A stretch of DNA of 64,000 nt from positions 1 through 64,000 of the forward strand of contig NZ_JANINI010000005.1 of the NCBI RefSeq assembly GCF_024580145.1, written 5' to 3'. Positions 34,022 to 42,565 of this stretch are shown one piece after another (within the stretch, counting starts at the first letter, position 1; every line of letters starts with the position of its first letter). Below the pieces are notes generated by a model, which searched no databases, had not been told where the DNA came from, and saw only the letters and a program-made list of their open reading frames with translations. The position numbers were made by a program, and so were the translations under genes. The DNA is from Methyloversatilis sp. XJ19-49. Its GTDB lineage: Bacteria > Pseudomonadota > Gammaproteobacteria > Burkholderiales > Rhodocyclaceae.

Positions 34022-34468
34022 TCACTGGACGACCGTGCCCTGCGCCTTCTTTGCCTGTTCGAGCGCGTGCGCCGCTTCCGGCGGCATGTAGTTTTCGTCG
34101 TGCTTGGCCAGCACTTCGCTGGCAGCGAACACGCCGCCATCGTTCAGCTTGCCCTGTGCGACCACGCCCTTGCCCTCCTTGAAGAGGTCGGGCAGTGCGC
34201 CGGTGTAGGTCACCGGAATCTTGTTCACCGTGTCGGTCACCAGGAATTTCACCGACGTACCATCCGCACCGCGCTCAAGACTGCCTTCCTCGACCATGCC
34301 GCCAATGCGGAAGGTGCGGCCCTGCGGCGCTTCGCGCGACGCCACCTGGGTCGGCGTGAAGAAGAACACCATGTTGTCCTCGAACGCGGTCAGCACTAGC
34401 GTGGCTGCGCCGGCCAGCGCGATCACGCCGACTGCGATCAGGGCGAAGCGTTTCTGCCGTGGTTTCAT
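34022..34468 (-). CDS. ccmE: Haem chaperone CcmE
   Basis: A 148-residue protein with an N-terminal membrane anchor (about 9-28) and a periplasmic OB-fold. The haem-binding residue is H123, in [11 protein letters not shown], with Y127 as the nearby haem-iron ligand. The frame is open upstream, but ATG 34468 overlaps the ccmD stop by 4 nt and gives the family length. A 51-nt gap separates it from ccmF. Confidence 0.95.
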   Translation of the reverse strand: MKPRQKRFALIAVGVIALAGAATLVLTAFEDNMVFFFTPTQVASREAPQGRTFRIGGMVEEGSLERGADGTSVKFLVTDTVNKIPVTYTGALPDLFKEGKGVVAQGKLNDGGVFAASEVLAKHDENYMPPEAAHALEQAKKAQGTVVQ

Positions 34469-34662
34469 GCGCGCCCCCGCCGATCGGCATCGATGCGTTC
34501 GAGCGCCACGTCGCGCGCCGCGCCGGCACGCGCCGCACGCATGCGCCGCGCAACCAGCGCCAGTTCGGCCGCGATCAACACGGCGGTCACCGCGTACGAG
34601 CCCCACACGAAAAATCCGTAACCGCCCATCGCCCAGAAATGGCTGGCGCTTTCCCAGTTCAT
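34465..34662 (-). CDS. ccmD: Haem exporter accessory protein CcmD
   Basis: A 65-residue protein with one transmembrane helix (about 15-37: [23 protein letters not shown]) and a basic C-terminal tail, exactly the CcmD pattern. It helps release haem-loaded CcmE from the CcmABC complex. The start ATG at 34662 overlaps the ccmC stop by 4 nt, and the stop overlaps ccmE by 4 nt. Confidence 0.9.
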   Translation of the reverse strand: MNWESASHFWAMGGYGFFVWGSYAVTAVLIAAELALVARRMRAARAGAARDVALERIDADRRGRA

Positions 34663-35456
34663 GCCTTGATGTCTCCTGCCTGTGCTGCGTTGCCGAGCTG
34701 TCGCACCCAGTCTGTGTGCCGCTCGCGTTCTATCATGATGGCGCGCACGCGCACCAGCGCGACGCCTATCGTGTAAGCCCACGCCGCCAGCGCCATCAGC
34801 AGCATGCCGGTGAGCATGGTGCTGGCCATCGACGGTGACTGCGTCAGGCTTACAGACGCCCCCTGATGCAGGGTGTTCCACCACTTCACCGAAAAATAGA
34901 TGATCGGCACGTTGATCGCACCGACGATGGCGATCAGCGCACCTGCGCGATCAGCCCGGCGCGGGTCGTCGATGGCCGCCTGCAGCGCCATGTAGCCGCA
35001 ATAAAGGAAGAACAGGATGAGTTCTGACGTGAGTCGCGCGTCCCACACCCAGTAGGTGCCCCAGGTCGGCTTGCCCCACAGCGCACCGGTCCACAGCGCG
35101 ATGAAGGCCCACAGCGCGCCGGTCGGCGCCAGCGCGCTCGACATCATGAAGGACAGCCGGGTGTTGAAGATGAGCCCGACGGCGCACCAGAAAGCCATCA
35201 CCAGATAGACCACCATGGACATCCAGGCTGCCGGCACGTGGATGAAAATGATGCGGTAGCTGTCGCCCTGGGTGGCATCGGTCGGCGCGATGAAGAAGCC
35301 GGTATAGAGGCCGGCAATCGTCAGCACGATGGCGATGATCCAGGTCGGCCACAGCAGCTTGCCGGCGAGCGGGAAGAAGGTTTGCGGACTGGCGTAGTGG
35401 AACAGGCTGAAGCCGGACGACGGTGCGCGCGTTGCAGTAAGCGGTGAGTCAGACAT
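34659..35456 (-). CDS. ccmC: Haem-handling membrane protein CcmC
   Basis: A 265-residue protein with six transmembrane helices and the WWD motif [17 protein letters not shown], which places haem on CcmE, with periplasmic histidines HVPAAW and [13 protein letters not shown] 35456 is chosen over an upstream in-frame ATG at 35555 because the extra 33 residues are hydrophilic and unlike the family. There is a 177-nt gap to ccmB upstream, the largest gap inside the ccm cluster, with a GACAGT-N7-ACTGTC dyad at 35586-35604, so ccmC onward may have its own promoter or an RNA control site. Confidence 0.95.
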   Translation of the reverse strand: MSDSPLTATRAPSSGFSLFHYASPQTFFPLAGKLLWPTWIIAIVLTIAGLYTGFFIAPTDATQGDSYRIIFIHVPAAWMSMVVYLVMAFWCAVGLIFNTRLSFMMSSALAPTGALWAFIALWTGALWGKPTWGTYWVWDARLTSELILFFLYCGYMALQAAIDDPRRADRAGALIAIVGAINVPIIYFSVKWWNTLHQGASVSLTQSPSMASTMLTGMLLMALAAWAYTIGVALVRVRAIMIERERHTDWVRQLGNAAQAGDIKA

Positions 35457-35633
35457 CAGCGGTTTTCGGGTTGATCCGGATTCGGGTTGCTCGACGGTTT
35501 GACCGGGGTGTCGGCGGAAGCGGTACTCACACGGAGGGGCGTCGGTCGCATTCAAAAAAGCGACAACACCGCACTATCAGCGCCCGACAGTTTAACCGAC
35601 TGTCTGCTTTGGCCCGAATGGCGCCTGAACAGT

Positions 35634-36302
35634 TCAATCCTGGGCGATCCGCAGCGCGGTCGCACTGGCCAGCGGGCACACCGCCAGCGCCACCAGCAGC
35701 ACCGCCGACAGCAGCGCCAGATGTGACTGTATGCCCAGCCCCGCCCGCCAGGCGTCGAGTGCGCCGGCGCCGAAGATCAGCACCGGCACGTACAGCGGCA
35801 GCACCAGCAAAGCGATCAGCGCACCGCCGCCGCGCAGGCCCAGCGTCAGCGACGCGCCGACTGCGCCGAGCAGAGACAGCGACGGCGTGCCGACCAGCAG
35901 CGTGGCACACACGATCAGGGTTTCGTCGGCCGACAGGTTGAACTGCAGGCCGATCAGCGGCGCAATCACCACCAGCGGCAGGCCTGTCAGCAGCCAGTAG
36001 GCGCACACCTTGCCCAGTACGATGACCGGCAGGGGCTCGACCGACAGCAGCATCTGTTCCAGCGTGCCGTCGGCTTCGTCCGATTCGAACAGCCGGCTGA
36101 CCGACAGCAGCGTCGCCAGCAGCGCGGCGACCCACATGACACCGGCCGCGATGTGGCTCAACTGCTCCGGCTCAGGCCCGACGCCGAGCGGAAAAAGGCT
36201 GGTCACCAGCAGGAAGAAGCCGAGCGCGGTCAGCACGTCGGAGCGCCGTCGCCAGGCCAGCAGCAGGTCGCGGCGCACCACCGACACGAACAGGCTCAGC
36301 AT
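35634..36302 (-). CDS. ccmB: Haem exporter subunit CcmB
   Basis: A 222-residue ABC-type permease with six transmembrane helices. FESDEADGTLEQMLLSVEPLPVIVLGKV is the characteristic cytoplasmic loop of CcmB that contacts CcmA. ATG 36302 overlaps ccmA by 7 nt; the longer open frame upstream is inside ccmA. With CcmA it powers release of holo-CcmE. Confidence 0.94.
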   Translation of the reverse strand: MLSLFVSVVRRDLLLAWRRRSDVLTALGFFLLVTSLFPLGVGPEPEQLSHIAAGVMWVAALLATLLSVSRLFESDEADGTLEQMLLSVEPLPVIVLGKVCAYWLLTGLPLVVIAPLIGLQFNLSADETLIVCATLLVGTPSLSLLGAVGASLTLGLRGGGALIALLVLPLYVPVLIFGAGALDAWRAGLGIQSHLALLSAVLLVALAVCPLASATALRIAQD

Positions 36303-36946
36303 GCGTAGTCGTCCAGATTGAGCGTCTGCCGGCGCTCGGCATCGATGTCCACCGGCTGATGCGTGGTGTAGATCAGCGCGCCGCCACGCCGCAGATGCGC
36401 CGCCATGGCCGCCGCGAGCACCGCGACGGCGCGCACGTCGAGCGCGGTGAAAGGTTCGTCGAGTATCCACAGCGCGCTGCGCGTATCGGCCAGCAGTCGC
36501 GCCAGCGCCACGCGGCGGCGCTGGCCCTGCGACAGGCTGCGCGCAGGCACATCGAGACGCGCGGCCAGACCGATGTCGACCAGCGCTTCAAGCAGCACCG
36601 TGTCGGCGATGCGCTCGCCGGCGATGGCCGCACTCGCGTGCAGGTTCTCGAGTGGCGTGAAATCGTCCTTCACGCCGTTGCGGTGACCCAGATACAGCAT
36701 GCCGCCGCGCCAGTCGTCACGCACCGACCGGGCCGGCTGGCCCCGCCAGCGCACCTCCCCCGATTCCGGTTCGGACAGGCCGCACAGGATGCGCAGCAGG
36801 CTGGTCTTGCCGCTGCCGTTGGCACCGGCGACATGCACCAGCTCGCCCTCGCAGACGGTCAGGTCGAGCCCGGCGAACAGCCGCGCGCGACCGCGCACGC
36901 AGGTCAGGGCACGGGTTTCGAGCAACGGGGCGGACGGTTCGGGCAT
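36296..36946 (-). CDS. ccmA: Haem exporter ATPase CcmA
   Basis: A 216-residue ABC ATPase with Walker A GANGSGKT (41-48), signature LSQGQRRRVALARL, Walker B ALWILDEPF and the switch His in TTHQPVD. First gene of the ccmABCDEFGHI cluster. A GATAAT hexamer on the minus strand near 37000, about 55 nt before the ATG, is a possible -10, without a good -35. Confidence 0.95.
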   Translation of the reverse strand: MPEPSAPLLETRALTCVRGRARLFAGLDLTVCEGELVHVAGANGSGKTSLLRILCGLSEPESGEVRWRGQPARSVRDDWRGGMLYLGHRNGVKDDFTPLENLHASAAIAGERIADTVLLEALVDIGLAARLDVPARSLSQGQRRRVALARLLADTRSALWILDEPFTALDVRAVAVLAAAMAAHLRRGGALIYTTHQPVDIDAERRQTLNLDDYAC

Positions 36947-37120
36947 CGATGTTTCGGACAGCGGGAACGGAGGCGTGACGACGGGTGGGCAGCCGCGAAT
37001 TATCCGTTAAACCGGCGCGCGAAGGTCTGGTGATGTGAGCCGGCCGGAAGGCCGGCATCACTTCGCGGCGTGGAGAGCGACAAGGCACGTCGCGAGAACA
37101 CGGAAAGGACAACGACAAAC

Positions 37121-37154
37121 AAAGAAAAACGGCTCGCGAAGGAGTCGCGAGCCG
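37121..37154 (-). terminator. Strong rho-independent terminator on the minus strand
   Basis: A perfect 10-bp stem CGGCTCGCGA/TCGCGAGCCG with a 5-nt loop (37140-37144), followed on the minus strand by TTTTTCTTTG. No protein gene on the minus strand ends here: ccmA starts on the far side and the gene to the right is on the plus strand. It therefore implies a separate short minus-strand transcript. Confidence 0.85.
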
Positions 37155-37258
37155 CACAAAAGAACCGGTTCAGTCCGCTGGCAAACCGGCCTCCCCATTG
37201 CCCCCCTGCCACCGGCCACCGTCCGAGGAGCCGTCGGGCGGTGGCCACAGAGCTGGCA
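37122..37258 (-). ncRNA. Probable sigma54-dependent small RNA, about 135 nt
   Basis: The transcript is inferred from a -24/-12 promoter at 37284-37269 and the terminator at 37154-37121. Between them the RNA could fold into three stems: GGCCACCG/CGGTGGCC (37239-37246 with 37214-37221), CCGGTT/AACCGG (37184-37189 with 37165-37170) and the terminator hairpin. It contains no ribosome site with a good open frame. It lies divergent from an NtrC-family two-component pair, the class of regulator that sigma54 promoters need. I do not recognise the sequence as a known RNA family. Confidence 0.55.
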
Positions 37259-37268
37259 TGGAAGTTCT

Positions 37269-37284
37269 AGCAGGGGATGTGCCA
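37269..37284 (-). promoter_or_regulatory. Sigma54 (-24/-12) promoter, minus strand
   Basis: On the minus strand TGGCAC-ATCCC-CTGCT matches the RpoN consensus TGGCACG-N4-TTGCW with the correct GG to GC spacing. It differs at G7 and T12 only. The predicted start of transcription is near 37258. A dyad at 37358-37374, about 75-90 nt upstream, is a possible enhancer-binding site. Confidence 0.65.
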
Positions 37285-37474
37285 GTTCAAACCAAGATTT
37301 CAAGTCATTGATTTCATTATGTTCGCCCATCCAGCCCCGGAGTACGCATTCAGCGGACGTTGCACAATGCAGCGACCCGGGCTATTCATGCCTGTCCGAT
37401 CGACGAAAACCCGCATGAAACCGACCGATGCGCCGTTCGCATTACCGTTGAAATCCGCAACGCAACGTTTCAAC

Positions 37475-38911
37475 ATGCAATTGATGAAACTGTTGCCCCG
37501 ATCGCTGCACGGCAAGATCCTGCTCGGCTACATCGTGCTCGGCGGCCTGTTCGTGCTGCTGGTGTTCGCCGCGCTTGAACAGGTGCGCGACCTGCTCTCG
37601 CATGTCGACGACGAATACAAGGTCACGCGCATGCACGACGTGGTGCGCGAGGCGCGCCGGCTGGAGAAGAATTACCTGCTGTTCCGCAAGCCATCCGAAC
37701 TGAAGGCAGCGGTCAGCAAGGCGGAAGAGGCGCTGGCGCTGATCGAGCGCGACCGCCCGCTGATGCAGCGTGCCGCGCCCGGTTTTGCGCTTGACGAACT
37801 GCAGCAGTCGCTGTCCGATTGGCGCGACCTGCTGGACGACCGCCTGCAGCGACGCATCAAGCCGACCGACCCGATCTCGCCGCTGGAAGAGCGCATGGAG
37901 GCGGTCGGCAAGCAGGTGTTCGACAGCAGCGAGCGCCTGTCCGACCAGGCGCGCGAGGCGATGCGCAGTGCGCTGACCGGTCAGGAATCGCGGCTGTACG
38001 TGATCATGTTCGCCGCCATCGTGCTGGTGCTGGGCATCGGTCAGCTGGTGACACGGCGCGTCGTGGTGCCTTTGCGCGAGGTCGAAAGCGATCTGGCGCG
38101 CGTCGGTACCGGCAATCTGGCGCGTCTCACGCCACGCGATCACGACGACGAGATCGCGGCGCTGGTCGATGCCTTCAACCGCGCGCTCGGCGACCTCGAA
38201 GAACGCCAGCTGGCCGTGCTGCGCACCGCGCGCCTGGCGTCGCTGGGCACCATGCTGTCCGGCGTGGCGCACGAACTGAACAACCCTCTTTCCAATATTT
38301 CGCTCAACGCGCAGTTGCTGCTCGAAGAACCCGAGCGTGGCGACGCCGCCCCGCTCAATGCCTTCGTCGAACAGATCGATGATCAGGTGCAGCGTGCCCA
38401 GCGCATCGTGCGCACACTGCTCGCCTTCGCGCGCGACAGCCACTTCGCACTGGTGCGCCAGCCACTGCGGCCGCTGGTCGAGGAAACCATCGCGCTGCTG
38501 CGCGCCGAACAGCCGGACGCCGGCGATGCAGTCACGCTGCACATCGACCCGGCGCTGGAAATTCACGCCGACGGCCAGCGCATCCAGCAGGCGCTGCTCA
38601 ACCTGATCCGCAACGCGCTCGAAGCGTGTGACGAAACCGCGACCACGCCGCACATCGTGGTCAGCGGCACGCAGCGTGACGGCGGCACGGCGATCGACGT
38701 GTGCGACAACGGCCCCGGCATCGCGCCGGGAAATCTGCAGCGCGTGTTCGACCCGTTCTTCACGACCAAACCGGTCGGCAAGGGCTCCGGACTCGGGCTG
38801 TTCGTGGTGCATGAAATCGCGGCCGAACACGGCGGCCGGGTCAGCATCGCGCGCGAACCGGACGGCGGCGCCTGCGTCACGGTCTGGATACCGGCGGAGG
38901 AAGCATCATGA
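37475..38911 (+). CDS. Sensor histidine kinase of an NtrC-type pair
   Basis: A 478-residue membrane kinase. TM1 is at about 12-30 and TM2 at about 170-190, with a helical periplasmic sensor between them (EYKVTRMHDVVREARRLEKN). A HAMP domain (about 190-240) leads to the HisKA domain with H266 in SGVAHELNNPLSNISL. The HATPase has NLIRNALEAC, DNGPGIAPG and GSGLGLFVVHEI. The HELNNPL form is typical of NtrB-class kinases paired with sigma54 activators, which fits the next gene (4-nt overlap). The start is uncertain: ATG 37475 is used, with 37415 and 37484 as alternatives; none has a strong ribosome site. Confidence 0.88.
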   Translation: MQLMKLLPRSLHGKILLGYIVLGGLFVLLVFAALEQVRDLLSHVDDEYKVTRMHDVVREARRLEKNYLLFRKPSELKAAVSKAEEALALIERDRPLMQRAAPGFALDELQQSLSDWRDLLDDRLQRRIKPTDPISPLEERMEAVGKQVFDSSERLSDQAREAMRSALTGQESRLYVIMFAAIVLVLGIGQLVTRRVVVPLREVESDLARVGTGNLARLTPRDHDDEIAALVDAFNRALGDLEERQLAVLRTARLASLGTMLSGVAHELNNPLSNISLNAQLLLEEPERGDAAPLNAFVEQIDDQVQRAQRIVRTLLAFARDSHFALVRQPLRPLVEETIALLRAEQPDAGDAVTLHIDPALEIHADGQRIQQALLNLIRNALEACDETATTPHIVVSGTQRDGGTAIDVCDNGPGIAPGNLQRVFDPFFTTKPVGKGSGLGLFVVHEIAAEHGGRVSIAREPDGGACVTVWIPAEEAS

Positions 38912-40320
38912 GTGGAGCACGCGTACTGCTGGTCGATGACGAGGCGGTCGCCCGCGAGGGACTGGCCACTGCACTGCGGCGCGACGGCTTCGACGTCACG
39001 ACGGCCGACAACGGCGACAGCGCGCTGGCGCTGCTGCGCGCGCGCGACTTCGAGGTGATGCTGACCGACGTGCGCATGCCCGGCATGGACGGGCTCGATC
39101 TGCTGCGCCGCGCGCGCGAGGCATGGCCCGACATGGAGGTGCTCGTGGTGACAGGCTTCGCGACCACCGAATCGGCGGTCGAGGCGATGCGCACCGGTGC
39201 CTTCTATTACATTTCCAAGCCGTTCCGGCTGGGCGAGGTGCGCAAGCTGGTCCGCGAAGCCGCCGACAAGGCGCAGTTGCGCGCCGAGAACCACCGCCTG
39301 CGCCAGCTGGTCGAGCAGGCTGCCGAAGAACGCATCATCACGCGCGACGGCGGCATGCGCGCCATTCTCGACATCGCGCGCGGCGTCGCGCCGACCGACT
39401 GCAATGTGCTCATCGTCGGCGAAACCGGCACCGGCAAGGAGTTGCTGGCGCGCCACCTGCACGCGCACAGCCGACGCGCCGGCGGGCCGTTCGTGGCGGT
39501 CAATTGCGGCGCCCTGACCGAAGAGCTGCTGGCCAACGAACTGTTCGGTCACGAAAAGGGCGCCTACACGGGTGCCCAGCACTCCCGCGGCGGCCTGGTC
39601 GAAGCGGCGCAGTGCGGCACGCTGTTTCTCGACGAAGTGACGGAAATGTCGGCGGCGATGCAGGTCAAGCTGCTGCGCCTGCTGCAGGAGCGCGAATACA
39701 TGCGGGTCGGCGGCACCGAACCGGTGCGCGCCGATGTGCGCTTTCTCGCGGCCACCAATCGCGAGCCGCGCAGCGCGGTCGATGCCGGCACGTTCCGGCA
39801 GGACATCTATTTCCGGCTCAATGTGGTCACGCTGCAGTTGCCGCCGCTGCGCGCCCGGCGCGAGGACATCCCGCTGCTGGCGCAGCAGTTCCTGCGCCGC
39901 GCCGCCCTGGCGATGGGCAAGCCGGTGACGGCCATCGCCCCGTCGGCGATGCAGAAGCTGTGCGCCTACGACTACCCGGGCAATGTGCGCGAACTCGAAA
40001 ACCTGATCGAGCGGGGCGTGGCACTGGCCAGCGGCAGCATGCTGGGCGAGGCGGACCTGCCGGCCGGATTTGCCGCGTCGGCGGTTCACCGCGATGCGGG
40101 CAGCCGCGTCGGCGGCGAGATCCGCACGCTGGAAAGTGTCGAGCGCTCGCACATTCTCGACGTGCTGGCCGAAGTCGGCGGCAACCGCGCCATGGCAGCA
40201 CGCCTGCTCGGCATCGACCGCGTGTCGTTATGGCGCAAGTTGCGTCGCTATGAAGAGCTGGGGCTGATCGAAGCGGGCGACACCGAAGGCGCACTGCGGG
40301 TGCGCGACGCGCCCGCCTGA
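38908..40320 (+). CDS. NtrC-family sigma54-dependent response regulator
   Basis: A 470-residue regulator. The receiver has D10, D11, phospho-acceptor D54 (MLTDVRMPG) and K104. The AAA+ domain has Walker A GETGTGKE (171-178), the sigma54-contact loop at 218-223 and GTLFLDEVTEM as Walker B. The Fis-type helix-turn-helix is at the C-terminus (GGNRAMAARLLGIDRVSLWRKLRR). The contact loop reads GAYTGA, not the consensus GAFTGA, a conservative change found in some active regulators. It overlaps the kinase by 4 nt. The sigma54 promoter of the divergent small RNA 1.6 kb upstream is a natural target. Confidence 0.93.
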   Translation: MSGARVLLVDDEAVAREGLATALRRDGFDVTTADNGDSALALLRARDFEVMLTDVRMPGMDGLDLLRRAREAWPDMEVLVVTGFATTESAVEAMRTGAFYYISKPFRLGEVRKLVREAADKAQLRAENHRLRQLVEQAAEERIITRDGGMRAILDIARGVAPTDCNVLIVGETGTGKELLARHLHAHSRRAGGPFVAVNCGALTEELLANELFGHEKGAYTGAQHSRGGLVEAAQCGTLFLDEVTEMSAAMQVKLLRLLQEREYMRVGGTEPVRADVRFLAATNREPRSAVDAGTFRQDIYFRLNVVTLQLPPLRARREDIPLLAQQFLRRAALAMGKPVTAIAPSAMQKLCAYDYPGNVRELENLIERGVALASGSMLGEADLPAGFAASAVHRDAGSRVGGEIRTLESVERSHILDVLAEVGGNRAMAARLLGIDRVSLWRKLRRYEELGLIEAGDTEGALRVRDAPA

Positions 40321-40459
40321 TTGCACCATATCGGTGCGCGCACCGTCTGCGTGCATCGGTCGATCGCAGTCAAACCCGCGCCGGTGCATGGAAAGTGGCC
40401 GCGACGCCTTTTGGCACGCTTGATGCAGGGCTGCCGCATCGCTTCATCGTGCGCGCACC

Positions 40460-41623
40460 GTGTTCGCCAACCTCCACCACCTGTCGCATCACGCTGCCTG
40501 GCGGCATCAGCTCGAAATGCTGCTGGAGTCGGCCGGCGAAGGCATCTATGGCATCGACCAGCGCGGCCGCTGCATCTTCATCAATCGTGCCGGCGCCGAA
40601 CTGATCGGCTTCGACGCCGACGAAGTGCTCGGCCGCAACATGCACTACCTGATCCATCACGCGCATTCCGACGGCCGCTGCTATGAGGTCGAAGACTGCC
40701 CGATCTTCCGTGCCTTCCAGGAAGGGCGCGGCGTGCGGGTCGAATCCGAAGTGCTGTGGCGGCGCGACGGTAGCGCCTTTCCGGCCGAATACACCTCCTA
40801 CCCGATCCGTGACGCCGGCCAGATCGTCGGCGCCGTGGTCACCTTCGCCGACATCAGCGAACGCAAGCAGGCAGAGGCGGTGCTGCGCGCCAACCATGCC
40901 GAACTGGAACGGCGCGTATCGGAACGTACCGCCGCGCTGTCGCAGGCCAACGCCCGGCTGCAGCAATCGCACGGCGCTCTGCAGCGGCTGTCGGCCCACC
41001 TGCAGCAGGTGCGCGAGGACGAGCGCGCCCATATCGCGCGCGAAATCCACGACGAACTGGGCGCGTCGCTGACCGCGCTGCAGTTCGACCTGAACTGGCT
41101 GCGCGCCAAGGTGGCGCACGACGACACGCTCGAGCGCAAGTTCGACGACATGGTCGGCGTGACCCGGCAGGCGCTGGGCGCCGTGCGGCGCATCCTGACC
41201 GACCTGCGACCTGGTGTGCTCGACCACCTCGGTCTGTGGGCGGCGATCGAATGGCAACTGCAGGAAATGCAGGCGCGCAGCGGCGTGCGCTGCACGCTGA
41301 ACGTGCGCGACACCGGGCCGGAGCGCCGCCTGGGGCGCAGCGCCGAAGTGGCGGTGTATCGCATCGTGCAGGAGGTGCTGACCAACATCGCGCGCCATGC
41401 CGGCGCCACCGAAGTGCAGGTGGACGTGACCGGCGCAGCCAGCCACATCGAACTGCGCATTCGCGACAACGGGCGCGGCATGCAGGTGCCGGCGCAACCC
41501 ACCTCGTTCGGCCTGCTCGGCATGTACGAACGCACCCGCGTGCTGGGGGGCGAATTGCAGATCGACAGCGCACCGGGTGCCGGCACGACGATCACGCTGC
41601 GCGTACCGGATTCGACCCGATGA
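40460..41623 (+). CDS. PAS-domain histidine kinase, NarX/HisKA_3 type
   Basis: A 387-residue soluble kinase. The PAS domain is at about 15-130 (GEGIYGIDQRGRCIFINRAG; PAC end TFADISERKQAE), with a C80 and H66/H67 cluster (HHAHSDGRCYEVEDCP) that could bind a cofactor or metal. A coiled coil (about 140-185) leads to HisKA_3 with H197 in AREIHDELGASLTALQ. The HATPase has EVLTNIARHAGA and DNGRGM. No transmembrane helix is seen. GTG 40460 is used as the start without a good ribosome site. The response-regulator gene overlaps the end by 4 nt. Confidence 0.87.
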   Translation: MFANLHHLSHHAAWRHQLEMLLESAGEGIYGIDQRGRCIFINRAGAELIGFDADEVLGRNMHYLIHHAHSDGRCYEVEDCPIFRAFQEGRGVRVESEVLWRRDGSAFPAEYTSYPIRDAGQIVGAVVTFADISERKQAEAVLRANHAELERRVSERTAALSQANARLQQSHGALQRLSAHLQQVREDERAHIAREIHDELGASLTALQFDLNWLRAKVAHDDTLERKFDDMVGVTRQALGAVRRILTDLRPGVLDHLGLWAAIEWQLQEMQARSGVRCTLNVRDTGPERRLGRSAEVAVYRIVQEVLTNIARHAGATEVQVDVTGAASHIELRIRDNGRGMQVPAQPTSFGLLGMYERTRVLGGELQIDSAPGAGTTITLRVPDSTR

Positions 41624-42282
41624 ATTCCTTCACGGACGCCAGCCGCCCCACGCGCGTCGTCATCGTCGATGACCACCTGATGCTGCGCCGGGGCATCGCA
41701 CAGATCCTCGGCGAAAACCCGGCCATCGCAGTCGTCGGCGAAGCGGCTGGCGGACCGGATCTGATGCGTCTGTTGCGCACCGACGGTGCCGACGTGGTAC
41801 TGCTCGACATCGCGCTGAACGATCGCGATGGCTTCGACGTGCTGAAACAGCTGCGCAGCGAATTCCCGCAGGTCGCGGTGCTGATGCTGTCCACCTATCC
41901 GGAATCGCAGTTCGGCGTGCGCGCGCTCAAGAGCGGCGCGGCCGGATACCTGAACAAGGGCTGTTCGACCGAACAGCTGTTCGAAGCGATCGCCCGCGTC
42001 GCGCGCGGCGGCCTGTTCGTGACACCCGAACTGGCCGAGCGGCTGGCTTTCGGCGTGCGCAGCGACACCCCCGCCAGCCCGCTCGACAGCCTGTCCAACC
42101 GCGAAATGCAGGTGCTCAAGCTGCTCGCGAGCGGCCACAGCGTGGGCGACATCGCACGCGAACTGTCGCTGTCGGCCAACACCATCAGCACCTATCGGGC
42201 ACGATTGTTCGAAAAACTCGACATCAAGAACCCGGTCGAACTGGTGAGCTTTGCCGCCCGCCATCAACTGGTGACACTGTGA
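41620..42282 (+). CDS. NarL/LuxR-family response regulator
   Basis: A 220-residue regulator. The receiver has D17, D18, phospho-acceptor D63 (VVLLDIALNDRDG) and a Lys in GYLNKGCS. The LuxR helix-turn-helix is at about 150-210 (LSNREMQVLKLLASGHSVGDIARELSLSANTISTYRARLFEKL). The ATG overlaps the kinase stop (ATGA), so the two form a pair. Target genes are unknown. Confidence 0.92.
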   Translation: MNSFTDASRPTRVVIVDDHLMLRRGIAQILGENPAIAVVGEAAGGPDLMRLLRTDGADVVLLDIALNDRDGFDVLKQLRSEFPQVAVLMLSTYPESQFGVRALKSGAAGYLNKGCSTEQLFEAIARVARGGLFVTPELAERLAFGVRSDTPASPLDSLSNREMQVLKLLASGHSVGDIARELSLSANTISTYRARLFEKLDIKNPVELVSFAARHQLVTL

Positions 42283-42375
42283 TCCTGCGCGCCTGACCGG
42301 CAGCCAAGGGAGGCTTGCCGAGGCGCTGTGGGACGGGTGCAATGGGAGCTGTCCTTGTGGGAGCGGCAGAGGTTT

Positions 42376-42458
42376 TGTGGGAGCGGCGGCCTCGCCGCGA
42401 TACGCACGCTGCACAACGATGGTCGCGGCACGATCGCGGCGAGGCCGCCGCTCCCACA
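42376..42458. repeat. REP/BIME-like palindromic element, copy 2
   Basis: Perfect 26-nt arms (42376-42401 and 42433-42458), beginning TGTGGGAGCGGCGGCC and ending CGCTCCCACA, with a 31-nt loop related to the loop of copy 1. A degenerate extra half-arm (TGTGGGAGCGGC) lies at 42356-42367. The element fills most of the gap between the response regulator and the HAD gene. Confidence 0.85.
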
Positions 42459-42565
42459 GGCCGCTGCTCGCACAGGGTGGCTCCTTCAGGAGCCACCCCC
42501 ATGGCAGGCCGCAGCCCGGGGCTGTTCGCCTGCGCCCGCCAGCACCGACTCATCCGGGAGACCTC

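Larger units (their letters stand above)
36947..37474. other. Divergent intergenic region with sRNA, hairpins and dyads
   Basis: These 528 bases between ccmA (minus) and the kinase (plus) hold a GCCGGCC/GGCCGGC hairpin (37039-37056) and the probable small RNA with its promoter and terminator (annotated separately). An imperfect 17-bp dyad CGTTGCA-N3-TGCAGCG lies at 37358-37374. An inverted repeat GTTGAAA/TTTCAAC (37447-37474) lies directly before the kinase ATG. Short open frames on the minus strand here have no ribosome site and look non-coding. Confidence 0.6.

Noticed and set aside
37000-37330. Small minus-strand proteins (82-90 codons) in the ccmA-kinase gap
   Set aside because: No ribosome site, poor composition, and one crosses the terminator hairpin. 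The region fits better as a structured RNA.
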